Positions 62,330 through 64,000 of a stretch of 64,000 bases of DNA are shown here, piece by piece. A program made the position numbers and the translations under genes. The notes under the pieces were generated by a model. That model was not told where the DNA came from. It was given only the letters and a program-made list of their open reading frames with translations, and made no database searches. This stretch comes from Leifsonia xyli (GTDB lineage Bacteria; Actinomycetota; Actinomycetes; Actinomycetales; Microbacteriaceae), in contig QFQR01000005.1 in assembly GCA_003243275.1 (NCBI GenBank), positions 62,001 to 126,000 on the forward strand. The letters are read 5' to 3'. How positions within the stretch are numbered: position 1 is the first letter of the stretch; every line of letters starts with the position of its first letter.

Positions 62330-62414
62330 CAGAGTTCTGTCCCTGGAGAAGCAGTGCCGACCCAATAGGCTGCCGTTGATCGTGCCAATGCGGTCGTTGC
62401 GTTGATGAAGCGGC

Positions 62415-62912
62415 TTATCGAATGCTGATGCGCCAGGGCGCCTCGAAGTAATGCTCTTCGAGGTTGTTTCCCGGGCCGCTTCGATCGACAATCAGATAGC
62501 TTTGGCAAACATCGAGCGGAGACAGCACTCCGTGCCAGATGTTTCGGTGATAGTTGACGCCCTGCCCAGGAGCGCTGACGAAAGCGCGAGGGGTCCCGGG
62601 CCGCCCGCCCTCGTCAGGGCAGACGACGATGAGGGTCCGGTGCTCGGTGAGCGGCATGAATGCTTGCGAGCCGTCGGGGTGGCGCTCCACCATCACGCAT
62701 TCAAGCGGACCGGAGACAGGTTCGGACTCAGCGATACTGATGACGACGTCGGCGCCTTCGCCGAGCACTTCAGGCGTGGCGAGCGCGTGGTAGCGGCTCG
62801 CGCGGCCCTTGTTCATCGGACGGGGAGCATCTCCGTCCATGTCGAGGACGTCGCCGAACGGCGCGAAGTCGTCACGGTTGAGGGGCAGGGCGATCAGGGT
62901 GTTTGAAGGCAT
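62415..62912 (-). CDS. allA: Ureidoglycolate lyase AllA
   Basis: A 165-residue AllA-family protein: ALPLNRDDFAPFGDVLDMDG, NKGRASRYHAL, VMVERHPDGSQAFMPL, a conserved WHGVLSPL motif and the C-terminal NNLEEHYFEAPWRISIR. It splits ureidoglycolate into glyoxylate and urea at the end of purine breakdown. It lies 3 bp after the ureidoglycine aminohydrolase gene and 85 bp before bhcA, so its product glyoxylate is the direct substrate of the adjacent beta-hydroxyaspartate cycle. Confidence 0.92.
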   Translation of the reverse strand: MPSNTLIALPLNRDDFAPFGDVLDMDGDAPRPMNKGRASRYHALATPEVLGEGADVVISIAESEPVSGPLECVMVERHPDGSQAFMPLTEHRTLIVVCPDEGGRPGTPRAFVSAPGQGVNYHRNIWHGVLSPLDVCQSYLIVDRSGPGNNLEEHYFEAPWRISIR

Positions 62913-62915
62913 CGA

Positions 62916-63746
62916 TCAGAGCTCTCGCAAGCGAAGTTTCGCGTGGCGATTGACGTCCTTGTAGAGCAGGTACCGGAACGGCTCCGGGCCGCCCGCGTAA
63001 CAGGCTTGAGGACAGAAGGCGCGAAGCCACATGAAGTCGCCAGCTTCGACCTCGACCCAGTCGCGGTTGAGCCGGTAGACGCCCTTGCCCTGAAGCACGA
63101 ACAGGCCGTGCTCCATCACATGCGTCTCCTCGAACGGGATGACGGCGCCGGGCTGTAGCGTCACGATGTTGACGTGCATGTCATGACGGACATCGGCTGG
63201 ATCGACGAAGCGGGTCGTGGCCCAACCGCCGCCGGTATCAGGCATCTCGTTCGGAGCGATGTCGCTGTCGGATGTGAAAAACGCCGGCGGTCGATCGATG
63301 CCCGGGACCGCCTCGTAAGCCTTGCGGATCCAATGATAGCGCGCAGGCGACGCGCTGCTGTTTCGCAGCGTCCATCCGGACGAAGGCGGCAGATAGGCAT
63401 AGCCACCCGCGCCAAGCGTCACATGCGATCCCGGAAGGGAGACGGAGATCTCGCCGTCGACGACGAACAGCACGCTTTCAGCGTCCGGATCTGGTTCAGG
63501 GAGTTCACTTCCGCCCCCTGGGCCGGTCTCCATGAGATATTGGGAGAATGTCTCCGCGAACCCGGAAAGTGGCCGAGACAAAATCCACGCGCGCGTACCG
63601 TCCCAGTGAGGAAGCACGCTCGTGACGATGTCGCTCATCACGCCTTTCGGGATGACCGCATATGCGTCCGTGAAGACCGCGCGACCGGTATGCAAGGCGC
63701 GTTGTTCGGGCAGACCGCCGCGTGGAAAGTCATAGATGCCGTTCAT
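62916..63746 (-). CDS. allE: (S)-ureidoglycine aminohydrolase (AllE/UGHY, bicupin)
   Basis: A 276-residue bicupin. Family markers: RGGLPEQRALHTGRAVFTDAYAVIPKGVM, GFAETFSQYLMETGPGGGSE and VLFVVDGEISVSL in the first cupin. The second cupin has the metal-binding region MHVNIVTLQPGAVIPFEETHVMEHGLFVLQGKGVYRLN and ends GDFMWLRAFCPQACY. It releases ammonia from (S)-ureidoglycine to form ureidoglycolate for AllA. ATG 63746 is the start that matches the family N-terminus; a longer frame to 63827 has no support. Confidence 0.92.
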   Translation of the reverse strand: MNGIYDFPRGGLPEQRALHTGRAVFTDAYAVIPKGVMSDIVTSVLPHWDGTRAWILSRPLSGFAETFSQYLMETGPGGGSELPEPDPDAESVLFVVDGEISVSLPGSHVTLGAGGYAYLPPSSGWTLRNSSASPARYHWIRKAYEAVPGIDRPPAFFTSDSDIAPNEMPDTGGGWATTRFVDPADVRHDMHVNIVTLQPGAVIPFEETHVMEHGLFVLQGKGVYRLNRDWVEVEAGDFMWLRAFCPQACYAGGPEPFRYLLYKDVNRHAKLRLREL

Positions 63747-63802
63747 GCGCAGAAGCCTTACAGACGCGTCTTTTGGCCGGAAGGAGTGGTGATCGAGCGT
63801 TG

Positions 63803-64000
63803 TTAGTGCGTCTGCGCGGCGAGCCACTGACGAAGCGTCTCACGCTCTTCTTCAGGCATCCGCGTGATGTTCTGGGGCGGCATGTTGTGCGTCAGAACGG
63901 TCTGGTAGTTGATCGCCCTGGCGTGCTGGGTGATCGCGTCGGGGGTGTCGAGGACGACGCCCTTGGGCGGGAGGGCGAGGTTGCCGAAGGCCGGCTGCGC
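63803..64000 (-). CDS. puuD: C-terminal end of urate hydroxylase PuuD (cut by window)
   Basis: The last 65 residues of a gene that runs off the right edge. The text THNMPPQNITRMPEEERETLRQWL is typical of the cytochrome c-like C-terminus of PuuD, with Met in NMPPxN as the haem axial ligand. PuuD is a membrane urate hydroxylase of purine-degrading alpha- and gammaproteobacteria. This short gene end was identified by translating the minus strand directly. It lies 56 bp upstream of allE on the same strand, extending the purine-to-glyoxylate cluster. Confidence 0.75.
   Translation of the reverse strand, partial: AQPAFGNLALPPKGVVLDTPDAITQHARAINYQTVLTHNMPPQNITRMPEEERETLRQWLAAQTH

Overview
The window reads as high-GC alphaproteobacterial DNA, most likely from a methylotroph of the Hyphomicrobiales (Rhizobiales). 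This is inferred from gene content: a formaldehyde-activating enzyme, a corrinoid methyltransferase of the chloromethane type (CmuA), a complete beta-hydroxyaspartate cycle and a RepABC-type RepB. No rRNA gene and no intact tRNA gene was found.

Layout. (1) 1-13.0 kb: a chloromethane-utilisation-like block. It holds a UroD-like methyltransferase (cmuC-like, cut by the window edge), the fused methyltransferase/corrinoid protein CmuA, an FmdB-type zinc ribbon and an OmpW porin. A cobalamin riboswitch then heads a vitamin B12 uptake and salvage operon (btuB-F-C-D, cbiZ, an unrecognised gene, pduO-type adenosyltransferase), and a HutI-like amidohydrolase faces it. CmuA needs a corrinoid, so the two halves belong together. 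(2) 13.2-17.8 kb: an unrecognised module with an XRE regulator, four proteins I cannot name and a soluble FtsH-like AAA+/M41 protease. (3) 18.0-24.8 kb: one end of an integrated element, with a tRNA-Gly 3' fragment (att site), a tyrosine integrase, small cargo genes, a giant serine recombinase with a histone-H1-like N-terminal tail, and a convergent unknown gene sharing a bidirectional terminator. (4) 25.5-31.6 kb: a defence island with a short prokaryotic Argonaute plus TIR-APAZ (SPARTA), an orphan RepB with a matching parS palindrome just upstream of its start, and an AT-richer PIN-domain gene.

(5) 31.7-38.1 kb: two SDR oxidoreductases, a frameshifted YghU-type GST, an MFS exporter, a TorF-like porin, a LysE exporter and a polysaccharide-deacetylase-like hydrolase. 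(6) 38.7-47.5 kb: a FadR-type GntR regulator divergent from an operon for gamma-glutamyltransferase, M55 D-aminopeptidase, a sugar-type ABC importer and a Tsx-like outer-membrane channel; recurring ACCAAT/ATTGGT palindromes lie in the control regions. (7) 47.5-48.1 kb: a relic stretch containing about 60 bp nearly identical to part of the Argonaute gene. (8) 48.2-53.2 kb: an RND efflux pump with its TetR regulator. (9) 53.8-57.0 kb: a SIR2-STAND-TPR protein (Avs5-like antiphage NTPase). (10) 57.2-64 kb: fae, then bhcD-C-B-A read right to left, followed by ureidoglycolate lyase, ureidoglycine aminohydrolase and the end of puuD. The purine/ureide genes release glyoxylate, which the beta-hydroxyaspartate cycle can turn into oxaloacetate.

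All functional statements rest on reading motifs and recalling families; no alignment or search could be run.
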